Assembly (NCBI GenBank): GCA_963733915.1
Contig: CAVTEP010000006.1
Location: 744,001 to 808,000 of the forward strand
DNA from: Sulfomarinibacter sp963733915
GTDB lineage: Bacteria > Acidobacteriota > Thermoanaerobaculia > Thermoanaerobaculales > Sulfomarinibacteraceae
Reading direction: 5' to 3'
DNA: 64,000 nt
Shown here in pieces: positions 46,263-54,530 of the stretch. The position numbers and the translations under genes were made by a program. Every line of letters starts with the position of its first letter. Position 1 is the first letter of the stretch. The notes beneath the pieces were generated by a model that searched no databases, was not told where the DNA came from, and was given only the letters and a program-made list of their open reading frames with translations.

Positions 46263-46420
46263 CATGCTCCGTCAGACGCACAACTCGACAAACGGTTGAT
46301 TCCTGGTCCGAGACCTATCCTCGAGGTTCTGTCGTACGAGGTATACGAAACAAACCACGAGATCGTCGATTCGGATTCCCGCTCGACTCGAGTCCTTCCT
46401 GCGTATGATCATCACGGTGC

Positions 46421-46514
46421 TACACTGTTCGAAATGACCAGGATCACATGCGTCCTCGGTTGGAAATTCGGGTCGCGAATTCGGCCGGAAGCGCGCCCCG
46501 GGTTCCAGAGATGA
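46421..46514 (+). promoter_or_regulatory. TACACT -10 box and possible leader peptide
   Basis: TACACT (46421-46426) is followed 7 nt later by an ATG at 46434 that opens a 26-codon frame. Its TGA (46512-46514) overlaps an in-frame ATG of the MinD-like gene at 46511 as ATGA. This may be a leaderless upstream peptide coupled to the ATPase gene, or the ATPase may simply start at 46448. Confidence 0.35.
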
Positions 46515-47449
46515 CCGAGACACCCGCACCCGGCAGCCCGAAGGGCCCCCGCGTGTGGTCCATCGGCGGCGGCAAGGGCGGTGTCGGCAAGTCGATCATC
46601 GCCGCCAATATCGCCGCCACGATCGCCGCCTCGGGACAGACCGTTGCGTTGGTCGACGCCGATCTCGGTGGCGCCAATCTCCACACCCTGCTCGGCGTGC
46701 CGAGCCCACAGGCCAACCTGTCGGATTTCGTTTCCAAACGAGTTGCCAACCTCGGGGAGGTGATGACGCCCACTCCGATCGACAATGTTTGGCTGGTATC
46801 GGGCGCCAAGGCTCTGGTCGAGATGGCGAACCCCAACTTCGGGCAGAAGGGAAAGCTGCTCCGCCACATCAACGCGCTCGGCGTCGATCACGTGGTTCTG
46901 GATCTCGGCGCGGGCAGCAGCTTCAACGTACTCGACTTCTTCCTCGCCGCCCGCAAGGGTGTGCTGGTCGTGGTGCCGGAACCGACGTCGGTCGAAAACG
47001 CCTACCACTTTCTGAAGGCGGCGTTTTTTCGCAAGCTCAAGCGCGCCAAACCCCGAAACGAGGTGCGGGCCGCGATCCAGGAGGTCATGAACGGCGGTGC
47101 CCGCGATAGGGTCAGGACTCCGCGGGACCTGATCAGCGAGGTGTGGAAGGTCAACCCCGATATCGGCTCGGCGTTGGTCGCCGAGGCGAGCGGGTTCCGC
47201 CCCGGATTGATCGTCAATCGGGTCGACCACCCGCGGCATGAGCAACTCGGCAAAGATATGGTGACCGCCTGTCGGGATTACTTCGGCATCCGCCTTCAGC
47301 TGCTCGGCGCTCTACCCAACGACCAGCTGATCGTTCGCTCGGTAATAGAGAAGAAACCCGCCGCGAGGTTTTTCCCTCAGATCCCATTTATCGCGGCGCT
47401 TCGCGGCGTCGTCGACCAGATGACCTATGCCCGTAGGAGAGACGAATGA
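46448..47449 (+). CDS. MinD/ParA-family ATPase
   Basis: The 333-residue deviant Walker A ATPase has IGGGKGGVGKSIIAANIA near residue 33 and LVDADLGGANLHTLLGV. A later segment KRAKPRNEVRAAIQEVMNGGARDR is characteristic of FlhG/FleN-like or uncharacterised MinD relatives. It probably forms an ATP-dependent dimer and positions or counts a cell structure. The start is uncertain: ATG 46448, or ATG 46511 (MTETPAP). It overlaps the next gene as ATGA, so the two products act together. Confidence 0.85.
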   Translation: MRPRLEIRVANSAGSAPRVPEMTETPAPGSPKGPRVWSIGGGKGGVGKSIIAANIAATIAASGQTVALVDADLGGANLHTLLGVPSPQANLSDFVSKRVANLGEVMTPTPIDNVWLVSGAKALVEMANPNFGQKGKLLRHINALGVDHVVLDLGAGSSFNVLDFFLAARKGVLVVVPEPTSVENAYHFLKAAFFRKLKRAKPRNEVRAAIQEVMNGGARDRVRTPRDLISEVWKVNPDIGSALVAEASGFRPGLIVNRVDHPRHEQLGKDMVTACRDYFGIRLQLLGALPNDQLIVRSVIEKKPAARFFPQIPFIAALRGVVDQMTYARRRDE

Positions 47450-47994
47450 CAGACAGACCGGAAGACTGGGAGGTGCTCGGTCTGGAGCCGGGCGCCGATA
47501 TCGCGCAGATACGGAAAGCCTATCGCCATCGGAAGGCACTCTACGAACCAGCGTCCCTCGCCTCGTACAATCTGCTCGAGGACGACGAACGCGAGACCAT
47601 GGTGACCAGGATCGACGAAGCCTACCGGCGGATCGTCGGTTCGGCGCCGCCGGTTTCCACGACGCCGGCGCCGGTAGCCACGATGGCAGTCGAATCCCCG
47701 GTACCAACCGGGCCCGCACCCGATCCGGCATCCGAACCCGGCGCCTACCTCCGGCACCATCGCCTATCCCGCGGCGTCACGTTGCACCAGATTGCCGCCG
47801 AGACCAAGATCGGCGTGCCGATCCTCGAACAGATCGAGAGCGAACGATTCGACGAACTGCCGGCGACGGCTTTTGTCCGCGGACACGTCCATCAGGTGGC
47901 GCGCGAGATCAAGCTCCCGGACGCCTACGAGTTCACCAAGCTCTACATCGCCAAGATGACGGGCACGAACAGCGAGGACGAAAACGACGTTTGA
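47446..47994 (+). CDS. J-like domain plus RodZ-type HTH protein
   Basis: The 182-residue protein combines an N-terminal segment resembling a degenerate J domain (WEVLGLEPGADIAQIRKAYRHRK; the HPD motif is absent) with a Pro/Ala linker (about 70-98) and a helix-turn-helix of the RodZ/HTH_25 type (YLRHHRLSRGVTLHQIAAETKI, then FVRGHVHQVAREI). There is no transmembrane segment, unlike RodZ. Coupled translation with a MinD-like ATPase suggests a partner in cell-pole or division positioning, similar to proteins found beside MinD-like genes in delta-proteobacterial and acidobacterial genomes. Confidence 0.75.
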   Translation: MTDRPEDWEVLGLEPGADIAQIRKAYRHRKALYEPASLASYNLLEDDERETMVTRIDEAYRRIVGSAPPVSTTPAPVATMAVESPVPTGPAPDPASEPGAYLRHHRLSRGVTLHQIAAETKIGVPILEQIESERFDELPATAFVRGHVHQVAREIKLPDAYEFTKLYIAKMTGTNSEDENDV

Positions 47995-48035
47995 ACGCTA
48001 GAACGTTGGAACGTTGAATCTCTCGGACTCGAAAC

Positions 48036-48062
48036 AAAAAAAAGGCGCCCGAAAGGCGCCCC
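48036..48062 (-). terminator. Rho-independent terminator of citrate synthase
   Basis: On the minus strand GGCGCC-TTTCG-GGCGCC is followed by eight T. It begins 22 bp after the citrate synthase stop. Confidence 0.9.
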
Positions 48063-48083
48063 ATAATTGACGAAGTCAATTAT

Positions 48084-49391
48084 TTACTTTTTGATCCCGG
48101 CAGATTCCTCGAGCATGTCGGTGGTCACCGACTTCGGACGCTCGATGGGATAACCGAGGGCGCGGTCCCAGGTGATGTTGGTGAGCACGCCCAGCGCGCG
48201 GCCGATGCCGAAGAGCACTGTGTAGAAGTCCCACTCGGTGAGGCCGTAGTACCACTGGATGACGCCCGACTGCGCGTCGACGTTGGGCCACGGGTTCTTG
48301 GCCTTGCCCTGCTCCTCGAGGACGCCTGGCGCGACCTTGTAGATCATGCTGATGAGCTTGAAGAGGGGGTAGTCGGGCAGGTGCTTGAGACAGAACTCGC
48401 GCTGCGACTCGTAACGCGGGTCGGTCTTGCGGAGCACCGCGTGACCATAACCCGGGATCACCTGGCCGCTGTTGAGGGTGTCCCACAGGGCCTTCTTGAC
48501 GAGCTCTTCGGTCGGCTCCGCCCCGCCGAGGCCCTCCATGAACTTCATGGTCCAGCTCAGGACCTCCTGGTTGGCGAGACCGTGGAGCGGGCCGGCGAGG
48601 CCGTTGATTCCCGCGGACAGCGAGTAGTAGGCGTCCGACAGGGCGGAGGCCACGAGGTGCGTGGTGTGGGCCGACACGTTGCCTGACTCGTGGTCCGAGT
48701 GGAGGATGAAGTACATCCGCGCGACATCGTCGTAGGGCTTGTCGATCCCCATCTGGTGCGCGAAGTTACCACCCATGTCGAGCTTCGGATTCTCGGCGAT
48801 CTGTTTGTCTTCCTTGTACTTGAGGCGGTAGATGAAGGCGGCCAGCACCGGCAGCTTGGCCATCAGGTTGCAGGCGTCCTCGAACATCGGGTCCCAGTAG
48901 TCCATCTTCGACATGCCCTCGTTGTAGCGCTTGACGAAGATCGACTCGCGTTGCATGGCGAGGATGCCGGCCGAGTACATGGTCATGGGATGGGTGTCGC
49001 CCGGCATGGCGCGGAGCACGTCCATCACATACTTCGGCAGCTTGCGGCGCTTCTTGAAATCCGCGACCACCTCCTCCGCCTGTTTGGCGGTCGGTATCTC
49101 ACTGGTCATGAGGTAGTAGAAGAACCCCTCGACGCTCGGGTACTCCTGGCCTTTGACCGCCGGCAGTGCCGCAAAGGTCTCGGGGATCGTGCGGCCGCGG
49201 AAACGGATCCCCTCGAAGGGGTCGAGGTAGGAGACGTCGGTGACCAGGCAACGCACGCCGCGCGCGCCGCCGATGGCCTGACCGATCGTCACCTCGCTGA
49301 TCTTGACGTCGCTGAACTCCTTGAGCAGGCGCGTCGTCCTCGGGCGGTGCTCTTCGATCTTCTTGTAAAGGGTCTCTTTCAGGGTCGACAT
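48084..49391 (-). CDS. gltA: Citrate synthase, mitochondrial-type
   Basis: The 435-residue enzyme condenses oxaloacetate and acetyl-CoA in the TCA cycle. The active-site histidines are in NGLAGPLHGLANQE and IPGYGHAVLRKTDPRY. The sequence (HTTHLVASALSDAYYSLSAGI; GIGRALGVLTNITWDRALG) is much closer to the eukaryotic mitochondrial type than to bacterial type I or II enzymes; such forms are also known in Geobacter and some other anaerobes. ATG at 49391 follows AGGAGG by 5 bases. It is monocistronic, with a clear promoter and terminator. Confidence 0.95.
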   Translation of the reverse strand: MSTLKETLYKKIEEHRPRTTRLLKEFSDVKISEVTIGQAIGGARGVRCLVTDVSYLDPFEGIRFRGRTIPETFAALPAVKGQEYPSVEGFFYYLMTSEIPTAKQAEEVVADFKKRRKLPKYVMDVLRAMPGDTHPMTMYSAGILAMQRESIFVKRYNEGMSKMDYWDPMFEDACNLMAKLPVLAAFIYRLKYKEDKQIAENPKLDMGGNFAHQMGIDKPYDDVARMYFILHSDHESGNVSAHTTHLVASALSDAYYSLSAGINGLAGPLHGLANQEVLSWTMKFMEGLGGAEPTEELVKKALWDTLNSGQVIPGYGHAVLRKTDPRYESQREFCLKHLPDYPLFKLISMIYKVAPGVLEEQGKAKNPWPNVDAQSGVIQWYYGLTEWDFYTVLFGIGRALGVLTNITWDRALGYPIERPKSVTTDMLEESAGIKK

Positions 49392-49512
49392 CGATGCCTC
49401 CTATTCATTTATGCCGGCGAAGGTGCCGCCTTCCATCGACGGCGTCTTGACTCGGACATTGCTTATCAATCTCAACAACTGATGAAACCCTGGACGGGTT
49501 CCCGCGCCACAG

Positions 49513-49544
49513 AGTATAGAGCTTGTGAAGAATAGTGACAAGCT
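49513..49544 (-). promoter_or_regulatory. Citrate synthase promoter with overlapping operator
   Basis: TTGTCA (49536-49541) and TATACT (49513-49518) are spaced by exactly 17 bp on the minus strand. Inverted arms AGCTTGT (49520-49526) and ACAAGCT (49538-49544) sit over the spacer and -35, so a dimeric repressor could block the polymerase. The leader is about 115 nt. Confidence 0.65.
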
Positions 49545-49732
49545 ATTTTTCGGTTGCCTGGACAACATATTCATAAGCTGTTTGATTACTGGTGAATGAG
49601 TATTCAGTCCGATGGCGGCAGGAGAGTCTCGAGGTCTTTCATCCGATCCTCCCGCCCATCTTCCCACTCGCCGCCACCGACTGACGGATGGGCCCGGGAG
49701 GGACTGACTGTTCCCAGCCCGTCCCGATACGC

Positions 49733-49738
49733 TACAAT
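49733..49738 (+). promoter_or_regulatory. TACAAT -10 box upstream of FHA fusion gene
   Basis: TACAAT is preceded by GC and followed after 4 nt by an ATG that opens a 34-codon frame ending 18 bp before the FHA gene. The leader to the FHA gene would be about 120 nt. Confidence 0.35.
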
Positions 49739-49865
49739 CCAGATGCACGGACGGCTCAATGTTCAACTCAGGATCGGATGGGAATGTCTTCGCGGATGTG
49801 TTTTCGCGGCGACCGCTGAGAAGATGAAATTCGATTCAGCGTTCTGAGCGAAAGGGCGTCGGGTC

Positions 49866-52652
49866 ATGTTGCACACCTGGAGACTTCGCGGCACGTCGGA
49901 GGACAACGCCGTCGAGCTCCGCCTCGGGTACGGCGTCCACGTGCTCGGGTCGTCCGCGGGAAGCGATCTCCGAGTGATCGACCCGACCGTCTCCCGCAAC
50001 CACGCGCGCCTCACCTGCTCCGACGAGGGCGTGACGATCGAGGACCTCGGGTCGACCAACGGCACGGCGGTCGACGGCCGACCGGTCGACGGCGCGGTGC
50101 TCGTGCAACGACACGCGCAGCTCAAGATCGGAAAGCTGATCTTCAAGCTCGAGCCGATTCAAGTCCAGGTGGTCGAGGAGTCCTCGATCGGTCTGGATAC
50201 CACCTCGGGAGGGTCGATGCTCCTCGGCCCGGCCACCTTCGGTTTTCTCCGTAACGCCGGCGAGGAGGTTCGCTTTTTCGAGAACGACGTCATCATCCGC
50301 CGTGGCGAGCACAACGAGTTCTTCTTTGTCGTCATCGAAGGCCAGGTCGAGCTGGCGCTCGGCGACAGCGAGGACCGCGGGCGCCCGCTGGCGCGCATCG
50401 GTGAGGGCGGCATCTTCGGCGCGGAATCGGTTCTCGGAAAGGAAGGCGCCGCCATCAATGCGATCGCGATGAGCGACGTTCGGTTGCTCCGCTATCCGGC
50501 CTCCGCCCTGCCGACCGCGCTCCAGGAGTCGGCCTCGCTACGCAAGAAGCTCCTCGGCGGCATCGTTCGCCACCTCCACAAGACCACCTCCGACGCCCTC
50601 GACCTGATGCGCGGCGCCAAGGTGATCGCCCAGCTCGTCCAGGGCGACAGCGATCCCGACGAGCTGATCGCCGTCTCACCGCGGATGAAGGCCATCCAGG
50701 GCAGAATCACGACCTGCTCCGAGCACCGCGAGCCGGTGCTCGTGCTCGGCGAGGACGGGACCGGCAAGACCCTGGTCGCGCGGCTCATCCACGACGGGTC
50801 GCCGCGATCGAAAGGCCCCCTCATCGCCGTCAACTGCCGGGAATTGACAGCCGAAAACGCGGCCGAGCTGATCCTCGGCGAAGACCTCGGCGGCCGCCTC
50901 CCGCGCCGGCAACACGTCAGCGGCGGCATCCACCTCGCCCACAACGGCACCCTCGTCCTGCGCGGGGCGGAAGCCCTCGAGCCGGCGGTCCAGCAGATGA
51001 TCGCCGCCTACCTGAGGACCGAGAGTCGGCGGGAGCCGGGGGCATACCCCGACACCAGGTTCATCGTGACGGCGCGCGCGGCGTCGTCAGCGGACGACCT
51101 CAAGGACGGCGTGTTGGCGGATCTCGCGACCTGTTTTGACCAGGTGATCGAGATCCCACCGCTCGGCAAACGACCCAAGGACATCCTGCCGCTGGCCGAG
51201 GAGTTCCTTCGACGTCAGGGGCCAAAGCCCCCGGTCATCACCGAAGGCGCGCGCCACGCCCTGTTGTCGCTGCGCTACCAGCGCCGCAACGTGGCCGAGC
51301 TCCGTGAGGTGTTGAATCTCGCAGCCCGCATTTCCGATGGGCCCGAGATCCGCGCCGAGCACGTCTTTGGCGGGGTCGGCGAGGATGAAGCTCCGCCTGG
51401 GATGGACATCACGACGACGCCGGTGATCAAGCGGTTGTTGCGGCGCACCGGGCTCCCCGTCCTGCGCGGTGTCACCCTGGCCGGATTCGCGGCCGCGATC
51501 ATCGCGTGTCTGGCCTTTGCCTCGAGCTGGACCGGGCGGGCCGCCAACACCGCGATCTGGTCGCTGTGGGAACCGGCAGTCTTCGCGCTGTTCTTTATCG
51601 CCGGGCCGGTGTGGTGCACCGTGTGTCCGCTGTCAACAGCGGCCCGTCTCGCAAAACGCCTCGGTGCTTCCGATCGACCTCCGCCGCCGTGGCTGATCCG
51701 TCACGGCCCGTGGCTGGCGGTCGTCGGCTTCGCCCTCATCGTGTGGGTGGAGCGGGTCTTCAACTCGGTCGAGAACCCGGTGGCCTCAGGCCTCCTGCTG
51801 GCCTCGCTGCTCGCCGCCGCGATGCTTGGCGCCATGCTCTTCCGGCGCGAGGTCTGGTGCCGCCACCTCTGTCCGCTGGGCCGGCTCGCCACCACCCTCG
51901 CCCCAGCCTCCCCCATCCAGGTCACGGCCAAACAGCGGGTCTGCGCCTCCACCTGCACCACCCACGCCTGTTACAAGGGCACCCCAGAGATCTCCGGCTG
52001 CACCGTGTTCCACCACCCCCTCGAGGGCAAGCAGTCCTTCCGCTGCAAGCTCTGCCTCGACTGTCTGCAATCCTGCCCGCACCACTCGGCGCAGCTCCAG
52101 ATCCGGGCGCCGTTGCTGGCGGTGTGGAGACTCGACTCGAGCGCCACCGATCTCGCCCTCTTTGCCTCCGCGGTGTCGATCCTGGCGATGGGTGCGGTCG
52201 CCTCCAGGACCTTCGAGGCCTTGAGCCGGCCGCTCGCCTTCAGCCTCATGTGCGTGCTGGCCCTGGTCGCCGGCTTCGCCCTGCACCTCACGATCATGCG
52301 CACCGCCCGCACCGACCGCCGCGTCGCCGAGATGGTCCAGCTGGCGATGACGATCATGATCCTCGGCTGGAGCGCGCTGATGGTCAGCCAGCTCGCCAAC
52401 ATCGTCGTCCTCAACCGGGCGCGAATCGTCATCTCCCCGCCGTCGTGGCTGCCGACCTGGATGCCCTCGGAAATCAGCCTTCTCCTCGTGCTCCAGATCG
52501 GAGTCGTGCTGCTGGGGCTCGCGATCGCCCTGTTCTCCCTCGGCCAGATCCGTTTCGAACGGACCTCGTTCTGGACCAGGATCGGCCGCCGCGCGACGCC
52601 GCTGATCTTTGCCGGGTATGCGGCCGTCCTGATCGCTCTCCTGCTGGTCTGA
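49866..52652 (+). CDS. FHA-cNMP-AAA(degenerate)-polyferredoxin membrane fusion
   Basis: The 928-residue protein has four modules. An FHA domain (residues 1-95; SRNHA at 43-47, GSTNGT at 62-67) binds phosphothreonine. A cyclic-nucleotide-binding domain follows (about 115-235; FENDVIIRRGEHNEFF, GEGGIFGAESVLG). Next is a sigma-54-activator-like AAA domain (about 265-500): Walker A GEDGTGKT is intact, but GAFTGA is absent and Walker B reads LVLRGAEAL, so ATP hydrolysis and sigma-54 contact are unlikely. The C-terminal half has six to eight membrane helices with NapH/CcoG-like cysteines: WCTVCP near 585, WCRHLCPLGR near 665, a four-Cys segment near 700 and CKLCLDCLQSCP near 730. No HTH is present. 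It probably senses or transfers electrons under phospho-signal control. Confidence 0.82.
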   Translation: MLHTWRLRGTSEDNAVELRLGYGVHVLGSSAGSDLRVIDPTVSRNHARLTCSDEGVTIEDLGSTNGTAVDGRPVDGAVLVQRHAQLKIGKLIFKLEPIQVQVVEESSIGLDTTSGGSMLLGPATFGFLRNAGEEVRFFENDVIIRRGEHNEFFFVVIEGQVELALGDSEDRGRPLARIGEGGIFGAESVLGKEGAAINAIAMSDVRLLRYPASALPTALQESASLRKKLLGGIVRHLHKTTSDALDLMRGAKVIAQLVQGDSDPDELIAVSPRMKAIQGRITTCSEHREPVLVLGEDGTGKTLVARLIHDGSPRSKGPLIAVNCRELTAENAAELILGEDLGGRLPRRQHVSGGIHLAHNGTLVLRGAEALEPAVQQMIAAYLRTESRREPGAYPDTRFIVTARAASSADDLKDGVLADLATCFDQVIEIPPLGKRPKDILPLAEEFLRRQGPKPPVITEGARHALLSLRYQRRNVAELREVLNLAARISDGPEIRAEHVFGGVGEDEAPPGMDITTTPVIKRLLRRTGLPVLRGVTLAGFAAAIIACLAFASSWTGRAANTAIWSLWEPAVFALFFIAGPVWCTVCPLSTAARLAKRLGASDRPPPPWLIRHGPWLAVVGFALIVWVERVFNSVENPVASGLLLASLLAAAMLGAMLFRREVWCRHLCPLGRLATTLAPASPIQVTAKQRVCASTCTTHACYKGTPEISGCTVFHHPLEGKQSFRCKLCLDCLQSCPHHSAQLQIRAPLLAVWRLDSSATDLALFASAVSILAMGAVASRTFEALSRPLAFSLMCVLALVAGFALHLTIMRTARTDRRVAEMVQLAMTIMILGWSALMVSQLANIVVLNRARIVISPPSWLPTWMPSEISLLLVLQIGVVLLGLAIALFSLGQIRFERTSFWTRIGRRATPLIFAGYAAVLIALLLV

Positions 52653-52725
52653 TCGCACCGGTCTTCAGCTTTCCGACCGCTTATCGAAGAAACGGCTGAC
52701 ATCGAATTCGGTGCAAAGCTGTGGA

Positions 52726-52749
52726 TTTTTTTGGCAATTGCCGAAAAAA
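52726..52749. promoter_or_regulatory. Palindrome GGCAATTGCC flanked by T and A runs
   Basis: The perfect 10-bp palindrome (52733-52742) has seven T on the left and six A on the right. It ends 21 bp before the -35 box of the next gene. It may be an operator; it lacks a T-tract after the stem and so is a poor terminator. Confidence 0.45.
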
Positions 52750-52770
52750 CACTTGCAATCGTTCAACAAC

Positions 52771-52799
52771 TTGTCTATTTTGTTGAGACGCAGTATAGG
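52771..52799 (+). promoter_or_regulatory. Promoter of the large secreted-protein gene
   Basis: TTGTCT (52771-52776) and TATAGG (52794-52799) are 17 bp apart, giving a leader of about 50 nt before the ATG at 52855. Confidence 0.5.
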
Positions 52800-52854
52800 A
52801 AATATGAATATATTCGACTTCGCCGATATCCAACCACGACCCAAAGGAATCATC

Positions 52855-54204
52855 ATGAAGAGACTCGTTCTCGGTTTCGCACTCATCCTCACGGCCCTTG
52901 CTCCCACAGTGTTCGCCCAGCAGGCGGGCGAAAACGTCAACGTGCTGCCGGTTGTCTCAAAGGACCTTTTCCCGGACGACTGGTGGCTCCTCGGGGACGG
53001 CTATCTGCAGCGACAGGTCGAGCCCACCATCGCCGCCTCGACCCGCAATCCGGACCACCTGCTGGCGTTATTCAACGACTACCGGGCCGTGGACGTCGAC
53101 GACGACATCGGGCTCGGTGAGGGCGAGCGGGCCCAGCTTGCCGCGATCGCCCTGAAGACGGTGGAGTTCATGCTCGCCGGGCTGGTGCCGCGGCACGGCG
53201 TGCCGGTCATCGCACCGTCGCCGGTCGCCGCAGCGGAGGCCTGGGTCGGGATGAGCCGCTCCTACGACGGCGGGCTCACCTGGAGCGGCGGCTTTCTGCC
53301 CGGTGCTCCATTTGACGGCTCCCCGCAATCGCTGGTGTCTCCCGTCAAGGGTTACGAGGCGGCCACCGACCCGGTGCTGGTGGCCGGGCCCTGCGGCCAG
53401 TTCTACGTGGTGTTCGTGGCCTTCACCCGCGGTGATGAGAGCAGTATCGCGGTCGCGCGATACGAGGACCTCAACAACGAGCCCGGCGGCGACACCATCG
53501 TCTATCGGGGCGCGACCGTGATCGAAACCGGCAACAACGCCGAGCACGGCTACTTCCTCGACAAACCCGACATCGAAATCGACATCATGCGCCCGCGGGA
53601 CCCCGACAACCAGTGTGCGAGCCGGCTGTACGTCAGCTACAGCACCTTCAACGGTCTGACCAAGGACGGCAAGTTCCAGAGCAAGATCAATCTTGCCACG
53701 TCCGTAGACGGCGGACTGACATTTACGAAATCGAGAATCCAGCAGCCGTACACCCAGAACCAGGGATCCGCGATCACCGTCGATCCGCGGCCGGGCCTGC
53801 CCACCGACCCGGAAGGCGGGGGCGCCGTGTATCTGATCTGGCGCCACTTCTTCGATCCGGACGCGATGGTGATGATTCGTTCCACCGACTTCGGCAAACG
53901 ATGGACCAAGCCGATCGAGCTCACCGACTCCGACATGGCGCCCTTCGACCAGCCGACCATTTCGACCCTCGTTGCACCAATTCCTGACGCGACGGATGCC
54001 CCTCCCCCGGTCAATCCCGGTTTCCCGGAAACCGCCTTTCGCTCCAACGGCTTCCCCACCGCGGCGGTGACCGGCGACGGCACGGTCTATGCGGCGTGGC
54101 AGGAACGGGTCAACCTCACGACCGGTCTGCCGGATCGCGGGAGGGCCGCCGCGGATCGTCCTCACCCGCTCCAGCGATGGCGGCGCCACGTGGAGCGATC
54201 GTGA
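52855..54204 (+). CDS. Large secreted protein, N-terminal part (sialidase-like fold)
   Basis: This is the first part of a secreted protein of about 1,400 residues. A signal peptide ends near VFAQQ (residues 1-21). Repeated SxDxGxTW-type Asp-box motifs (SRSYDGGLTW, TSVDGGLTF, STDFGKRW) point to a BNR/sialidase-like beta-propeller. At about 54141 the frame slips by one; the other frame continues SSDGGATWSDREAID. In this frame the stop is at 54202. AAGGA lies 6 bases before the ATG. The catalytic status and substrate are unknown, as Asp boxes are structural. Confidence 0.78.
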   Translation: MKRLVLGFALILTALAPTVFAQQAGENVNVLPVVSKDLFPDDWWLLGDGYLQRQVEPTIAASTRNPDHLLALFNDYRAVDVDDDIGLGEGERAQLAAIALKTVEFMLAGLVPRHGVPVIAPSPVAAAEAWVGMSRSYDGGLTWSGGFLPGAPFDGSPQSLVSPVKGYEAATDPVLVAGPCGQFYVVFVAFTRGDESSIAVARYEDLNNEPGGDTIVYRGATVIETGNNAEHGYFLDKPDIEIDIMRPRDPDNQCASRLYVSYSTFNGLTKDGKFQSKINLATSVDGGLTFTKSRIQQPYTQNQGSAITVDPRPGLPTDPEGGGAVYLIWRHFFDPDAMVMIRSTDFGKRWTKPIELTDSDMAPFDQPTISTLVAPIPDATDAPPPVNPGFPETAFRSNGFPTAAVTGDGTVYAAWQERVNLTTGLPDRGRAAADRPHPLQRWRRHVERS

Positions 54205-54530
54205 AGCGATCGACATGAGTGACCGGACGTGCCGTTGAGTGTCGGCCCTCCCGGCCTTCGCTCCAGCGCCTGTCGGTTTCGGGACGCTCCCGCAGGAGCG
54301 TGCATCGGGACCGCAGGTGATGCCGCAGCTCAGCTACGGCGGTGGGCGTCTGATGCTCGGCTACTTCGAGTCACGCGGCCGGATCGCGAACTACGGCACT
54401 CCGCCGAGGAGATCGTCACTGAAGCCGACGTGAGCCCGTACACCGGCTTCATCAGCGGCTATGACCGGCTGCTCGATTTCCGCACCGCGATCCTTGACCC
54501 GGAATCGGGTCAGGCTCTTCTTCCGCCCAG
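54139..54530 (+). pseudogene. Large secreted protein, middle part (several breaks)
   Basis: This stretch links the flanking parts but needs three frame changes and one in-frame stop. From 54141 the frame reads GPPRIVLTRSSDGGATW, meets TGA at 54236-54238 after DRTCR, and continues in frame as VSALPAFAPAPVGFG to about 54395. A slip then gives EEIVTEADVSPYTGFISGYDRLLDF, and another near 54525 gives QVSRYPLSAGADLGDG, which joins the C-terminal part. The protein-like composition in each segment argues for sequence errors in one gene rather than separate genes. Confidence 0.6.

Noticed and set aside
50640..51400. The AAA module at 49.9 kb gene as a sigma-54 activator
   Set aside because: GAFTGA and the Walker B acidic pair are missing and no DNA-binding domain is present.
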